Notes: generated by a model not told the origin, from the letters alone. Counted from the first letter of the stretch, positions 1 to 9,776 are shown. The stretch is 64,000 bases of DNA from JALZAI01 sp038212215 (GCA_038212215.1 JBBQUT010000010.1:62001-126000), one strand, 5' to 3'. Made by a program: numbers and translations.

Positions 1-542
1 CAGCGGTCGCGCTCGGAATCGGCCTGGACCTGCGCGAGCGGCTGGCCGGTGTGCTCGCTGATGAGCTTGGCCATCTCGATCTTGGTGAGCTTGAACTGCT
101 CGGCCTGGATAGCGATGTCCGAAGCCGTTCCGCCGATGCCGGCGGATGGCTGGTGCATCATGACCCGCGCGTGCGGCAGCGCGTAGCGCTTGCCGCGGGT
201 GCCGGCCGAGAGCAGGAACTGGCCCATCGACGCCGCCAGACCCATCGCGTAGGTCGCGATGTCGCAGTCGACGAACTGCATGGTATCGAAGATGGCCATC
301 CCGGCGGTGACCGAGCCACCCGGCGAGTTGATGTAGAGGTTGATGTCGCGCCCGGGGTCTTCCGCGGCGAGCAGCAACAGCTGCGCGCTCAGCTGGTTGG
401 CGATGGTGTCGTCGACCACCTGTCCGAGGAAGATGATCCGTTCGCGCAGCAGCCGGTCGTACACGGAGTCGTTGAGCGTCATGCCGGAACCCGGGGCTCT
501 CATCTCGAGAACCCGCATCGGCTGGGGGTCGAAGCGACTCAC
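1..542 (-). CDS. clpP: ATP-dependent Clp protease proteolytic subunit ClpP (3' end outside window)
   Basis: Serine peptidase subunit that forms the ClpP barrel and degrades proteins fed by ClpX/ClpC in the cytoplasm. About 180 codons are visible and the C-terminus runs off the left edge. The read protein has the family landmarks: INSPGGSVTAGMAIFD, the nucleophile serine in GLAASMGQFLL, and the catalytic histidine region HARVMMHQPSAG. The GTG start at 542 is preceded by a GAAGGAAGG Shine-Dalgarno. It lies directly downstream of tig on the same strand, 118 bp away, as in other actinobacteria where a second clpP and clpX follow. Whether this is the clpP1 or clpP2 paralogue cannot be told here. 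Confidence 0.96.
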   Translation of the reverse strand, partial: MSRFDPQPMRVLEMRAPGSGMTLNDSVYDRLLRERIIFLGQVVDDTIANQLSAQLLLLAAEDPGRDINLYINSPGGSVTAGMAIFDTMQFVDCDIATYAMGLAASMGQFLLSAGTRGKRYALPHARVMMHQPSAGIGGTASDIAIQAEQFKLTKIEMAKLISEHTGQPLAQVQADSERDR

Positions 543-660
543 TTCAGAGAACCTTCCTTCGTTGTGTGCTGTTCTTGCTCGACACTAACCAAGCCGCGGC
601 CACGAGCAGTCCCTGAATGTGTGTCGTTCGCTCAGGGCGTTACACCGGACGCTGCCCGGA

Positions 661-2085
661 TCAGTGCTCGGTGACCTCGGCGACCTGATCGTCGGCGGCG
701 GGCTCAGTGTCGGATTCGGTGCCGTATTCGGTGTCGGAATCGGTGTCGGACGGTGCGCTTGGCGCAAGCAGCGAGAGATCCACCCGGTTGCCCGACGCGT
801 CGGTGATCGCGGCAGATGCGAGCAGCGCGGCGAGCGCCTTGTTGCGGCGCACATCGGCGACCATCGCTGGAACGTTTCCTGCGTCGACGACCTGCTTGGC
901 GAAGTCCTGCGGCGCTACCTCGTAACGCGCGGCTTGGCGGACCAGGTACTCGGTGAGCTCCTCGTTACCGACCTGAACATTGGTCGCGGCGGCCGCGGCG
1001 TCCAGGATGAATTCGGCCCGCACCGCCTTCTCTGCGCCTTCGCGCAGCTCCGCGGTGAACTCCTCACGGGTCTTACCCTGCGTCTTGAGGTAGTGCTCGA
1101 ACAGGGCGTCGTCGTGATCGAGAGCGTGCACGATTTCGTGCTCGCGTTGCTCGAGCGCCGTGGTGAGCGCCGACTCGGGCACCTCGAAGTCGACCGACGC
1201 GATGAGTTGCTCGACAAGCTTGTCGCGGGCCTGCGCCCCCTGCTGCAGGGTCTTGGCCCGTTCGATGCGGGTAGCCAGGTCATCGCGCAGTTCCGCGACG
1301 GTATCGAACTCGCTGGCCAGCTGCGCGAACTCGTCGTCCACCGCTGGAAGTTCCTTCTCTTTCACCGAGTGCACGGTCGCATTGATCTGGGCGGCGGTGC
1401 CGACCTGGTCGCCCTGCTGGAGGGTGGCGGTGAACGTCACCGTGTCCCCGGCGCGGGCGCCGATCAGCGCGTCGTCGAGTCCCTCGATCAAGTCGCCGGA
1501 ACCGACCTCGTAGGACATCCCGTTTGCCGTGCCGGCCTCGATCGCTTCGCCGTCGACGGAGGCCGCAAGATCGATGGCGACGTAGTCGCCGGACTGTACG
1601 GGGCGCTCGACACTCGTGAGCGTGCCGAACCGGTCGCGTAACTCCTCGAATTGCTCGTCGATGTCTGCATCGCTGACCTCGACGTCGTCGACGGTGACGG
1701 CGAGGCCGTCCAGGTCGGGCAGGTTGATCTCGGGCCGGACGTCGACCTCTGCGGTGAAGATGAACGGTTCGTTCTCGCCGAGGGTCGAAACGTCGGTGAC
1801 CAATTCGATATCCGGCTGGCCCAAAGCCTGGATTTCCAGCTCGCGTGCGGCCTCGACGTACTTGCGCGGGACCACCGCGCTAACAGCCTCCTCGAGGACG
1901 GCGAGCCGGCCCACCCGTTGGTCGATGATGCGGGCCGGCACCTTGCCCGGTCGGAACCCGGGCACGCGCAGCTGCGAACCGATCTTCTTGTACGCGGCGT
2001 CCAGGCTGGGCTTCAGCTCGTCGAAGGGCACCTCGACGGACAGCCGCACCCGGGTTGGGCTCAAGTTTTCGGCGCTGCTCTTCAC
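661..2085 (-). CDS. tig: trigger factor, ribosome-associated chaperone/prolyl isomerase
   Basis: Trigger factor binds the ribosome exit tunnel and folds nascent chains. The 474-residue length fits the family. The N-terminal ribosome-binding signature is visible as VPGFRPGKVPARIID, followed by the FKBP-like domain (about residues 150-240) and a helical C-terminal domain. The tail is acidic and rich in D, E, S and T (TDSDTEYGTESDTEPAADD), typical of actinobacterial forms. The GTG start at 2085 (VKSSAENLSPTRV) is chosen because homologues begin here; the open frame continues upstream without family similarity. It is transcribed toward clpP and probably co-expressed with it. Confidence 0.96.
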   Translation of the reverse strand: MKSSAENLSPTRVRLSVEVPFDELKPSLDAAYKKIGSQLRVPGFRPGKVPARIIDQRVGRLAVLEEAVSAVVPRKYVEAARELEIQALGQPDIELVTDVSTLGENEPFIFTAEVDVRPEINLPDLDGLAVTVDDVEVSDADIDEQFEELRDRFGTLTSVERPVQSGDYVAIDLAASVDGEAIEAGTANGMSYEVGSGDLIEGLDDALIGARAGDTVTFTATLQQGDQVGTAAQINATVHSVKEKELPAVDDEFAQLASEFDTVAELRDDLATRIERAKTLQQGAQARDKLVEQLIASVDFEVPESALTTALEQREHEIVHALDHDDALFEHYLKTQGKTREEFTAELREGAEKAVRAEFILDAAAAATNVQVGNEELTEYLVRQAARYEVAPQDFAKQVVDAGNVPAMVADVRRNKALAALLASAAITDASGNRVDLSLLAPSAPSDTDSDTEYGTESDTEPAADDQVAEVTEH

Positions 2086-2193
2086 GACGCTGTGACTCCT
2101 CGTTAGGTAATGCTGGACGGTAGTGCGGCCGGACGGCCCGGCCAGTCTATGCGGCCCGATTCGGCCTATCGCCAGCCGACTACATGCGCGAAG

Positions 2194-2682
2194 ATGTCGC
2201 GTGTGACGCCACGAGTGACCGTGATCGGACGGGCAGCCAACTTCGCGTCGAAGCGAATGCCCGCGTTGATGAACCGGTTCTCCCGCTTTCAAGCGCAGCA
2301 GTTCGAGCGTTCGGGCGGAATCCGGGGCGCGCGACTACGCGGCAAGCCGATCTTCCGCCTCACGGTCATCGGACGCAATTCAGGGGAGCCCCGTTCGGTC
2401 ATGCTCATGCTCGTGCGCCAAGGTGACGACCTGCTCGTCTGCGGTTCACAGGCCGGCACGCCCCAAGCGCCGAATTGGTGGAAGAACCTCGCGGCAGCCG
2501 GACACGCCACCGCGCAGGTCGGGCCAGAAACCTACGATGTCGACGCCCGGATAATCACTGGCGCAGCCGAGCGCGCCGAGGCATGGTCGCTGCTGACGGC
2601 CGCGTACCCCGATTTCGCCAGCTATCAAGCGCTGACAGACCGCGTGCTGCCTATCGCCGCGCTTACGCGACGCGCCATCTGA
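2194..2682 (+). CDS. nitroreductase/deazaflavin-dependent oxidoreductase (Ddn family)
   Basis: Small (162 aa) split beta-barrel protein of the F420-dependent nitroreductase family (PF04075-like). Family hallmarks seen are the FRLTVIGRNSGEPRSVMLML strand pair, GDDLLVCGSQAGTPQAPNWW and NLAAAGHATAQVGPETYDV. Members use reduced F420 to reduce quinones or nitro compounds; the substrate here is unknown. I chose the ATG at 2194 because upstream codons are low-complexity and unlike the family. It is divergent from tig, and a second family member lies at 43380-43841. Confidence 0.85.
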   Translation: MSRVTPRVTVIGRAANFASKRMPALMNRFSRFQAQQFERSGGIRGARLRGKPIFRLTVIGRNSGEPRSVMLMLVRQGDDLLVCGSQAGTPQAPNWWKNLAAAGHATAQVGPETYDVDARIITGAAERAEAWSLLTAAYPDFASYQALTDRVLPIAALTRRAI

Positions 2683-2781
2683 CGCTGCGCTGGCACAGCC
2701 GGCGCGCCGCTTGCATCAACCCAGGTTGCCGCGCTCAACCGGACCGGAGCGCAGCCAGACCATCCATGCTTCGCGACCGAG

Positions 2782-3372
2782 ATGACCCATCACGCCAAGG
2801 AAGATGTCCTCGTGACTATCAGTGTCGAACCTGCAACCGCAGCGCAGTGGTCCGACATTGTCGCTGCCTTTGATCGGCGTGGCTCGAAACCGGACTCGTG
2901 CTGGTGTCAGCGTTTTCGCCCGCACGAACTGTCGAGCAACCGGGCCGCACTGCAGCGCGAACTCGAAACAGCCAAGGTCCCGATCGGGCTCCTGGCCTAT
3001 GTTGACGACGAGCCCGCCGGCTGGACCCGAGTGGTGCCACGCCACACCTTGGCTGGGATCCGTGGCAACCGAGCACTTCAGCGCATCCTCAACGAGGACG
3101 ATTCAGCGTGGTGGGTCACCTGCTTCGCGATCCGTAGAAAATACCGCGGGCAAGGTGTCGGAGTAGCTCTGCTGATGGCTGCCGCCAATCACGCCCGCGA
3201 GAACGGCGCCTCAGTGCTCGACGGACACCCAGTCGATGTCGAGCGTCTGAAGGCCACAGCCTCACCCTCGGCCCTCTTCACCGGAACCCTGACTATGTTC
3301 CGAGCGGCAGGATTCCGCGAGGTCGGCCGCACCTACCCAAGTCGCCCGGTGATGCGGATGAAGCTCGGCTGA
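2782..3372 (+). CDS. GNAT-family N-acetyltransferase
   Basis: Acetyl-CoA-dependent N-acetyltransferase of 196 aa. The pyrophosphate-binding motif A is readable as RRKYRGQGVGVALL, preceded by the beta-4 strand WWVTCFAIR. An N-terminal CWCQRFRP segment is seen in a subgroup of actinobacterial GNATs. A GTG at 2812 (VTISVEPATAAQW), preceded by AAGGAAGA, is an alternative and perhaps better start. Substrate cannot be predicted. The gene is followed 25 bp later by a VOC protein, suggesting a small unit of detoxification-type enzymes. Confidence 0.82.
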   Translation: MTHHAKEDVLVTISVEPATAAQWSDIVAAFDRRGSKPDSCWCQRFRPHELSSNRAALQRELETAKVPIGLLAYVDDEPAGWTRVVPRHTLAGIRGNRALQRILNEDDSAWWVTCFAIRRKYRGQGVGVALLMAAANHARENGASVLDGHPVDVERLKATASPSALFTGTLTMFRAAGFREVGRTYPSRPVMRMKLG

Positions 3373-3397
3373 CACCGCAGGCGGCGAGAATCAGCAC

Positions 3398-3802
3398 ATG
3401 GATGAGATTCGAGAGATGCGGCTGGTCCTGACCGCCCAAGACCACCAGGCCGTGCTGCGGTTCTACCGGGACGACCTCGGGCTGAAGCAGCTCGCCGAAT
3501 TCGACTCACCGGATGGTCACGTCACGCTTCTCGAGGCCGGCCGAGCGACTATCGAGATCATGGATCCGGCGAACGCGGCCTTCGTCGACGAGGTCGAGGT
3601 CGGACGTCGCGTAGCAGGACCGATCCGGGTCGCCTTCCACGTTTCGGACGCCACCGCGGCCACTCGTCGATTGAGAGCCGCCGGGGCCGAGGTGATCGCA
3701 GAGCCGACTCAGACACCGTGGAACTCGCTCAACGCCCGCATAGCCGGGCTCGGCGGGCTTCAACTCACGCTGTTCGAGGACCTCAACGACCCAGCCCACT
3801 AG
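3398..3802 (+). CDS. VOC-superfamily protein (glyoxalase/dioxygenase fold)
   Basis: 134-residue protein with the paired beta-alpha-beta-beta-beta modules of the vicinal oxygen chelate fold: AVLRFYRDDLGLKQL in the first half, VAFHVSDATAATRRLRAAGAEVI in the second, ending with QLTLFEDL. Members include glyoxalase I, ring-cleaving dioxygenases and antibiotic-resistance binding proteins. I see no residues that choose among them. Likely co-transcribed with the upstream GNAT gene. Confidence 0.82.
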   Translation: MDEIREMRLVLTAQDHQAVLRFYRDDLGLKQLAEFDSPDGHVTLLEAGRATIEIMDPANAAFVDEVEVGRRVAGPIRVAFHVSDATAATRRLRAAGAEVIAEPTQTPWNSLNARIAGLGGLQLTLFEDLNDPAH

Positions 3803-4103
3803 CGACAGGTCCCAGTTCGAGACCGTCGGCGGCAACGGGCGATACGGTCGTCGCCGCGTTGCGGTTCGAACGTGCTCGCGCGCCGCTCGCGCGCAAATTT
3901 TGTCCATTCACGCCGGCTAGGGAGGACCCTTGTATCGGCGCGCTGCGGACTCCGGGCCGCCCATGAGGCGCTGGTTGCCGAGGGTGTCTTGACGAGCTGA
4001 TGGGCAGTCAACCGGACGGGGTGCCGGGCAAGGTCCGCACCGCCTGACCGCCGCGGTGACCGTAGTGCACGCTCGCTTGACGACGCTACGCGCGGCAAAG
4101 ATG
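3803..4103. other. intergenic stretch without a supported gene
   Basis: No open frame here has family similarity, a good ribosome-binding site or coding-like composition. It separates the VOC gene from tRNA-Pro; I see no clear hairpin. Confidence 0.6.
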
Positions 4104-4177
4104 TCGGGGTGGCGGGATTCGAACCCACGGCCCCTCGCTCCCAAAGCGAGTGCGCTACCAAGCTGCGCCACACCCCG
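4104..4177 (-). tRNA. tRNA-Pro (anticodon TGG)
   Basis: On the minus strand the sequence folds as a complete cloverleaf. The acceptor CGGGGTG pairs with CACCCCG, the D-arm has GCGC/GCGC, the anticodon arm is CTCGC-TTTGGGA-GCGAG (anticodon TGG), and the T-arm is GTGGG-TTCGAAT-CCCGC. The discriminator is A and CCA is not encoded. Confidence 0.95.
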
Positions 4178-4348
4178 GGTGCTGACGCTGACGGAGATTG
4201 AGTCTACGGCCACCATGATCGGGCATTCTTGCCCGCGCCACGGCACCCGCCACCCACCACAACTGCTGTGGGCACTGACGTTGCTCGAGTCAAGGTGTCG
4301 ACGGACCAGGACTAGGACTGGGATCGCTCGGGTGCGACTGCTTCACCC

Positions 4349-4804
4349 TCAGCGGCGAGTTTGTCGTGCAGCACGGCGCTCTCTGCGCTGTTGATTCGCC
4401 AGTCGTTGATGATCGACGGACCGCGATCCGCGGATCTGTCCGGGAAGGTTGTAGCTATAGCCGGCACGAACCGCACGGCGATCGGTGTCTATCAGGATGT
4501 TCACCAAGGCGAACATGAATATCCCGCCGCTTACCGCGATACCGGTGAACAACCGAATCCCGAATGGGGTAGGCAGCATTGCCATGATTAGTGCGAACAC
4601 AGGGACGACAACCATCGCCCAACGGGCAAAGTGGCGCAGCGCCCACGTCCGGCAGGTCACATCGTTCAAGACCCACGTTCCGTGCCGAGCCGGCAATGAA
4701 CCGCCGTAGCAGTACCAGAGAAACTTCGCCATCCCAGGACGGCAGAGCGGACGGACGGGGCCGTTCTTCAGCCCTGGGTCGTCGAGCACTGAATCAACGT
4801 CCAC
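4349..4804 (-). CDS. DUF5313-type membrane protein
   Basis: 151-residue protein with two predicted transmembrane segments (WAMVVVPVFALIMAM and IAVSGGIFMFALVNIL). It carries the signature of an actinobacterial family of unknown function: FLWYCYGGSLPARHGTWVL followed by DVTCRTWALRHFAR. A basic C-terminal tail (RRERRAARQTRR) should face the cytoplasm. The start is GTG at 4804. Mycobacterial relatives are annotated only as DUF5313 membrane proteins. Confidence 0.75.
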   Translation of the reverse strand: MDVDSVLDDPGLKNGPVRPLCRPGMAKFLWYCYGGSLPARHGTWVLNDVTCRTWALRHFARWAMVVVPVFALIMAMLPTPFGIRLFTGIAVSGGIFMFALVNILIDTDRRAVRAGYSYNLPGQIRGSRSVDHQRLANQQRRERRAARQTRR

Positions 4805-4886
4805 GGTCTACCCGTCCTCTCGTTGTCGTGCTGCACGCGGGCGGCTCGCGGCTCAGCAAGCTCGCATCATCTCTCACTTTTATCTT

Positions 4887-4906
4887 ATCTGATGATATTG
4901 TCAGAT
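4887..4906. promoter_or_regulatory. inverted repeat upstream of the ArsR gene (candidate operator)
   Basis: An AT-rich island, unusual for this genome, holds ATCTGATGATATTGTCAGAT, with six-base inverted arms ATCTGA/TCAGAT. It lies about 100 bp upstream of the ArsR start and 83 bp upstream of the DUF5313 gene on the other strand, so it could serve either or both. ArsR-family repressors usually bind such imperfect palindromes; binding here is inference. Confidence 0.4.
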
Positions 4907-5002
4907 TGCGACTCAGTTGAAGAATAGACCCGTCGGATCAGTAGGTTCACACGGAGTTGGCCGGATCACAGTCAGCCTCTACTACGCAGGAAGGGAGTAC
5001 GC

Positions 5003-5356
5003 GTGTCGACGCCGCTGTATGAGCTCAAGGCCGAGTTCTTCAAGACGCTCGGACATCCGGGTCGGATCAGGATCCTGGAGTTGCTGGCGCAGCGCGACCT
5101 GTCCGTCAGTGAATTGCAGGCGGCGGTGGGGTTGGAAGGCTCGCACATGTCGCAGCAGCTCGGTGTGCTGCGCCGCGCGGGCGTCGTAGTCGCGCGCAAG
5201 CAAGGCAACTCGGTGATCTACGCGATGGCTTCGCCGGATATGGCCGAGCTGATGGCGGTGGCCCGCACGGTCCTTACCGGGCTGCTCAGTGATCAGATGG
5301 GGCTGCTGAAGGATCTGAAGGCCAACGCTCGCGCAGCATCGCGAGCGGCGGGCTGA
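5003..5356 (+). CDS. ArsR-family winged-helix transcriptional regulator
   Basis: 117-residue regulator. The N-terminus LYELKAEFFKTLGHPGRIRI and the recognition helix region LQAAVGLEGSHMSQQLGVL followed by the wing RKQGNSVIYAMA are classic ArsR/SmtB. No cysteine pair of the metal-binding ELCVCDL type is present, so it probably does not sense metal through helix alpha-3. Relatives with this N-terminus often sit beside SulP transporters, but no transporter follows here. The GTG at 5003 has a strong GGAAGGGAG Shine-Dalgarno. Confidence 0.88.
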   Translation: MSTPLYELKAEFFKTLGHPGRIRILELLAQRDLSVSELQAAVGLEGSHMSQQLGVLRRAGVVVARKQGNSVIYAMASPDMAELMAVARTVLTGLLSDQMGLLKDLKANARAASRAAG

Positions 5357-5484
5357 TGGATCAGCACCATCGGCGCAGTGAGCGCTCCACCGAACCGCGC
5401 TCCGACAGCTTTGCGCGCCATGACGCCGGTGCGCGGGAGTCGGCCCTGATCTGCCAGGCGATCACACGCGGTTGACCGGCGATC

Positions 5485-5500
5485 TAGTCAAGCTGGACTA
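5485..5500. promoter_or_regulatory. PadR-type operator overlapping a leaderless promoter of the padR gene
   Basis: TAGTCAAGCTGGACTA is a 16-bp palindrome with one mismatched pair. It abuts TAATAT (5499-5504), which sits exactly at -12 to -7 of the ATG at 5511, implying a leaderless transcript starting on the A of ATG. A near-identical perfect palindrome occurs before the ABC operon at 6140-6159. Bound PadR would block its own promoter. Confidence 0.65.
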
Positions 5501-5510
5501 ATATCTCACC

Positions 5511-6128
5511 ATGTCCGCCACTCGGCTGCTGGTCCTTGGCGTCATCCGTATCACCCAACCGGTGCACGGCTATGACGTGCGCCGCGAGCTGCTGAGCTGG
5601 CGGCTCGAGGATCACGCCAACGTCCGACCCGGTTCGATCTACAGCGCGATCCGCACCCTCGAGAAGGACGGGCTCATCGCGGTACACGCCCGCGAGAGTG
5701 AGGAGAGCCGGCCCGAGCGCACCACCTACGTGCTCACCGGGGAGGGCGAGAAGGAGTTCCAGGTGATGCTGCGCGAGGCGTGGTGGACGGTGACGGCCTC
5801 GACCGAACCGCTGATTCCGGCCCTGTGTCTCATGGTTTTCATGCCCCGCGACGAGCTGGTCCGCGCGCTGCAGGCGCGGCAGTCTGCGCTCGAGGGCCAG
5901 CTCGACTCGATCGGCTTCCAACGGCGCTCGATCCGCGACGGCGCGACCGGCGCGGACGGGGAGATCCCCGAACACGTTCGCGAGATCATGGATTTCCTGT
6001 CCGGGCGGGCCCGTTCCGAACTCGACTGGACGCGGCAGTTCCAGAAGCGCCTGCGCGACGGCGCGTACCTGTTCAACGGCGAGGGTGATTTCCGCATGCT
6101 CGGGCCGGGCCGCGGTATCAAGGGCTAG
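5511..6128 (+). CDS. PadR-family transcriptional regulator
   Basis: 205-residue repressor. The winged helix spans residues 1-80 (HGYDVRRELLSW, GSIYSAIRTLEKDGLI, then the wing RTTYVLTGEGEKEF), followed by a helical dimerisation domain. PadR proteins of this class typically repress an adjacent drug exporter and are released by the drug. Here the exporter genes follow 58 bp downstream, and both promoters carry the same palindrome, so autoregulation plus control of the exporter is well supported by position. The inducer is unknown. Confidence 0.92.
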   Translation: MSATRLLVLGVIRITQPVHGYDVRRELLSWRLEDHANVRPGSIYSAIRTLEKDGLIAVHARESEESRPERTTYVLTGEGEKEFQVMLREAWWTVTASTEPLIPALCLMVFMPRDELVRALQARQSALEGQLDSIGFQRRSIRDGATGADGEIPEHVREIMDFLSGRARSELDWTRQFQKRLRDGAYLFNGEGDFRMLGPGRGIKG

Positions 6129-6139
6129 CTATCTGAGAT

Positions 6140-6159
6140 AATAGTCAAGCTTGACTATT
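6140..6159. promoter_or_regulatory. perfect 20-bp palindrome upstream of the ABC exporter (PadR operator)
   Basis: AATAGTCAAGCTTGACTATT is a perfect 20-bp inverted repeat and shares the TAGTCAAG half-site with the palindrome before padR. Its right arm contains TTGACT, a plausible -35 element, so repressor binding would exclude RNA polymerase. It ends 27 bp before the ATP-binding gene start. Confidence 0.75.
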
Positions 6160-6186
6160 GTCCGACTCTGCTGGCATCATCGCGGC

Positions 6187-7188
<1,002 letters not shown>

Positions 7189-7196
7189 GGAGGCCC

Positions 7197-7949
7197 GTGC
7201 TCACCGAGACGTTCGTCATCTTCCAGCGCCAGATGCGCATCCTGCTGCGCAATCCGGTCTGGGTCTTCTTCGGCCTGACCCAGCCGATTCTCTACCTCGT
7301 GCTGTTCGGGCCGCTGCTCAAGAGCGTCACCGGCGGCGGGCTGGGCGGAAACGACTCCTGGCGCATCTTCGTACCCGGACTGCTGCTGCAACTCGCCCTC
7401 TTCGGGGCCGGCTTCGCCGGGTTCGGCATCATCCAGGAACTGCGTGAAGGGGTCATCGACCGGCAGCGCGTGACGCCCGCGCGGCGCATCTCGCTCATCT
7501 TCGGCCGCACGCTTGGCACGATGGTGACCATCGGCGTCCAAGGCATCGTGCTCGTCATCGTGGCCCTTCCGTTTGGGCTGCACGCCTCGTGGAGCGGGAT
7601 CGTGTCCTCGCTGGTGCTGATCTGCTTGCTTGCGCTCGGCATCTCGGCGGCGTCGTACGCAATGGGACTGATCCTGAAGGACGAGGACTCGTTCGCACCG
7701 TTCATCCAAGGCGTCTCACTGCCACTGCTGCTGCTGTCCGGCGTGCTGCTGCCGATGACCCTCGCGCCGGCGTGGTTGCGCCACATCTCGCAGGCGAACC
7801 CACTGACCCACGTCGTCGACGCGACCCGCGCGCTGTTCCGCGGGGACTTCGGCAACCACGACGTGTGGATCGGCGCGCTGATCACGCTCGCTCTCGGCGT
7901 GCTGCTGGCGTGGTGGGGCTCGCGTACGTTCGCCCGGCAGAGCGCGTAG
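7197..7949 (+). CDS. ABC-2 type exporter permease (DrrB-like)
   Basis: 250-residue inner-membrane protein with about six hydrophobic segments. The N-terminal FQRQMRILLRNPVWVFFGL, the ELREGVIDRQRVTPARR cytosolic loop and the C-terminal ANPLTHVVDATRALFRGDF motif are those of DrrB-type permeases. It pairs with the upstream ATPase to export a hydrophobic compound. The GTG start has GAGGA just upstream, overlapping the end of the ATPase gene. The substrate is presumably also the ligand of PadR. Confidence 0.92.
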   Translation: MLTETFVIFQRQMRILLRNPVWVFFGLTQPILYLVLFGPLLKSVTGGGLGGNDSWRIFVPGLLLQLALFGAGFAGFGIIQELREGVIDRQRVTPARRISLIFGRTLGTMVTIGVQGIVLVIVALPFGLHASWSGIVSSLVLICLLALGISAASYAMGLILKDEDSFAPFIQGVSLPLLLLSGVLLPMTLAPAWLRHISQANPLTHVVDATRALFRGDFGNHDVWIGALITLALGVLLAWWGSRTFARQSA

Positions 7950-8080
7950 GGCGGGCTGCCCGTTCTCGCAGTCCCTCGTCGACTCACCCGTCTTGGGATC
8001 GCCGCGTGAGTGCCGGTCCGTACGGAGCCGGGGAGAGCACAGGACGTGCACCGTTTCGCGCCCGCGCGGACGGGGTCTGC

Positions 8081-9571
8081 TCACGCTGGGGTTTTCAGCG
8101 GCAGGGCCGTGAAGGTGGTGCCCTGCCAAATTCTGCGCGACATCTCCTCCGGGTAGGGGACGACGGCTGGTTCGGTGTCGAATACTCGCGTCAGCCGTTC
8201 TTGCGAGTGGTACTCGGGCCAGCCGGGGTTTCCGGTGGCAGCGAAGGTCGTCCAGGCGTTCCTCATCTGCGCGGAAAGGATCTCGGCGTCGGTGAGGTCG
8301 TCGCCGAGCAGCATCGCGGGCTGGCCGGTGGTCAGGTTGCCGAATACGAGTGGCACGTCGAGTCCGTGGCAGGCGCCGAGGGCGACGCCCATGCCCGGCG
8401 CCGGCCACGTGACCTCGTACACGTAGGTGCGGCCGGTGTGTGCCTCGGCCAGGTGTAGCGATGGCATCCGGAACAGCCAGTCGGAGTGGACCAGGTCGTA
8501 CAGCTCATCCGGGCTGTCGCTGGCCGTGCGGTACTGGGCGACACCGTCTGGGCCGGGCGCGTACAGGCTCAATGCGTTCGCCGCTTGATGTTCGGTGATC
8601 TGACCGAGAATGCCGTCAATCAGCGACAACAGACGCTGCTCATGACGCATGTGCCCGGCAATGAGGTCAACGTCGCGAGCCGCACCTCCCGCCAGCGCGT
8701 GCCAGGGATCAGTTGGCAGCGTGGCGCCATCGACAATGGGGCCCAACGGGACCCGACGATACGCGGCGAGGCCCCAACGGTCCCCGTACTGGTCGATCTT
8801 CGCCATGAACGCGTCAGCGACCGCCGGCAAGTCGCCGGGCGCGATCGTGGCTAACCCATCGGGTTCCAGACCCAGGTCGGCCGCGAGGACGCTGGAAATG
8901 TCGTCGGCCAGCTCAGGCGTGAAGAACGTGCCCGGCATGCTCTGCACGATCGCGCGACGGAATAGGCCGTTGGCCCGTGGCATCGCCAGGAGCGCGGCCA
9001 CGCAGCCGCCGCCCGCAGACTGGCCGAACACAGTGACCCGATCCGGGTCGCCGCCGAATATGTTGATGTTGTCCTGAACCCATTCCAGCGCGGCCACCTG
9101 ATCGAGCAGACCTCGGTTTGCAGGTGCCCCGTCGATCTGAGCGAAGCCCTCGATCCCCACGCGGTAGTTAAACGTCACGACGACGACGTTGCCCTCCCGC
9201 GCCAGCCGACCGCCGTCGTACTCGGGCAGTCCGGACGTGCCGAATAAGTAGCCGCCGCCCTGGATCCACACCATCACCGGCAGGTTCGCGGCCAAATCGG
9301 GCGTCCACACGTTGACGGTCAGCCAGCCCTCGGCAGGCGCGGCGATTGCGCCCATGCCGAAGATGCCCGACTGCGGCGGCGGCGGGCCGTAGGACAGAGC
9401 GTCTCGCGTCCCGGCCCAGGCCTTTACCCGCTGCGGTACGGAGAACCGAGCCGGTGGCTCGGCGAACGGGATGCCCTTGAATACCATGAGGTCCGACTCG
9501 AGCCTGCCGCGCACGGCCCCTGCGGCTATTCGGACCGCCGGCCCGGTAACTGTCACCACACGTCCTTCCAT
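8081..9571 (-). CDS. type B carboxylesterase
   Basis: 496-residue alpha/beta hydrolase of the carboxylesterase/lipase type B family. Visible motifs are GIPFAEPPARF near the N-terminus, the oxyanion-hole segment VMVWIQGGGYLFG, the nucleophile elbow TVFGQSAGGGCVAALL, and a histidine-containing CHGLDVPLVFGN segment near the C-terminus. No signal peptide is seen, so it is probably cytoplasmic. Start is ATG 9571; the frame stays open far upstream, but family similarity begins at VRIAAGAVRGRLE. It stands alone, converging on the ABC operon. Confidence 0.92.
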   Translation of the reverse strand: MEGRVVTVTGPAVRIAAGAVRGRLESDLMVFKGIPFAEPPARFSVPQRVKAWAGTRDALSYGPPPPQSGIFGMGAIAAPAEGWLTVNVWTPDLAANLPVMVWIQGGGYLFGTSGLPEYDGGRLAREGNVVVVTFNYRVGIEGFAQIDGAPANRGLLDQVAALEWVQDNINIFGGDPDRVTVFGQSAGGGCVAALLAMPRANGLFRRAIVQSMPGTFFTPELADDISSVLAADLGLEPDGLATIAPGDLPAVADAFMAKIDQYGDRWGLAAYRRVPLGPIVDGATLPTDPWHALAGGAARDVDLIAGHMRHEQRLLSLIDGILGQITEHQAANALSLYAPGPDGVAQYRTASDSPDELYDLVHSDWLFRMPSLHLAEAHTGRTYVYEVTWPAPGMGVALGACHGLDVPLVFGNLTTGQPAMLLGDDLTDAEILSAQMRNAWTTFAATGNPGWPEYHSQERLTRVFDTEPAVVPYPEEMSRRIWQGTTFTALPLKTPA

Positions 9572-9776
9572 GAGTTGTGCGCATCGACGCTGAGCATCCT
9601 TCCTGCTGCCCTGCCGCACGCCAATCGAATTCACCTGCGCTACCGGCTGCGCGGCGCTACGCAGCCCGCTCGAAGGACATTTCTTCTCGCGACCTGTCCG
9701 ATCCGTATCCGGCCGTTCGTAAGGAGGGTATGAGCGGGTCGCACCCGGCGCCGCTCGCGAGGAAACGGAGCTCGAC

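Noticed and set aside
5356..5475. Small gene coupled to the ArsR stop (TGATG)
   Set aside because: The 39-codon frame has no recognisable motif and no coding bias; overlap alone is not enough.
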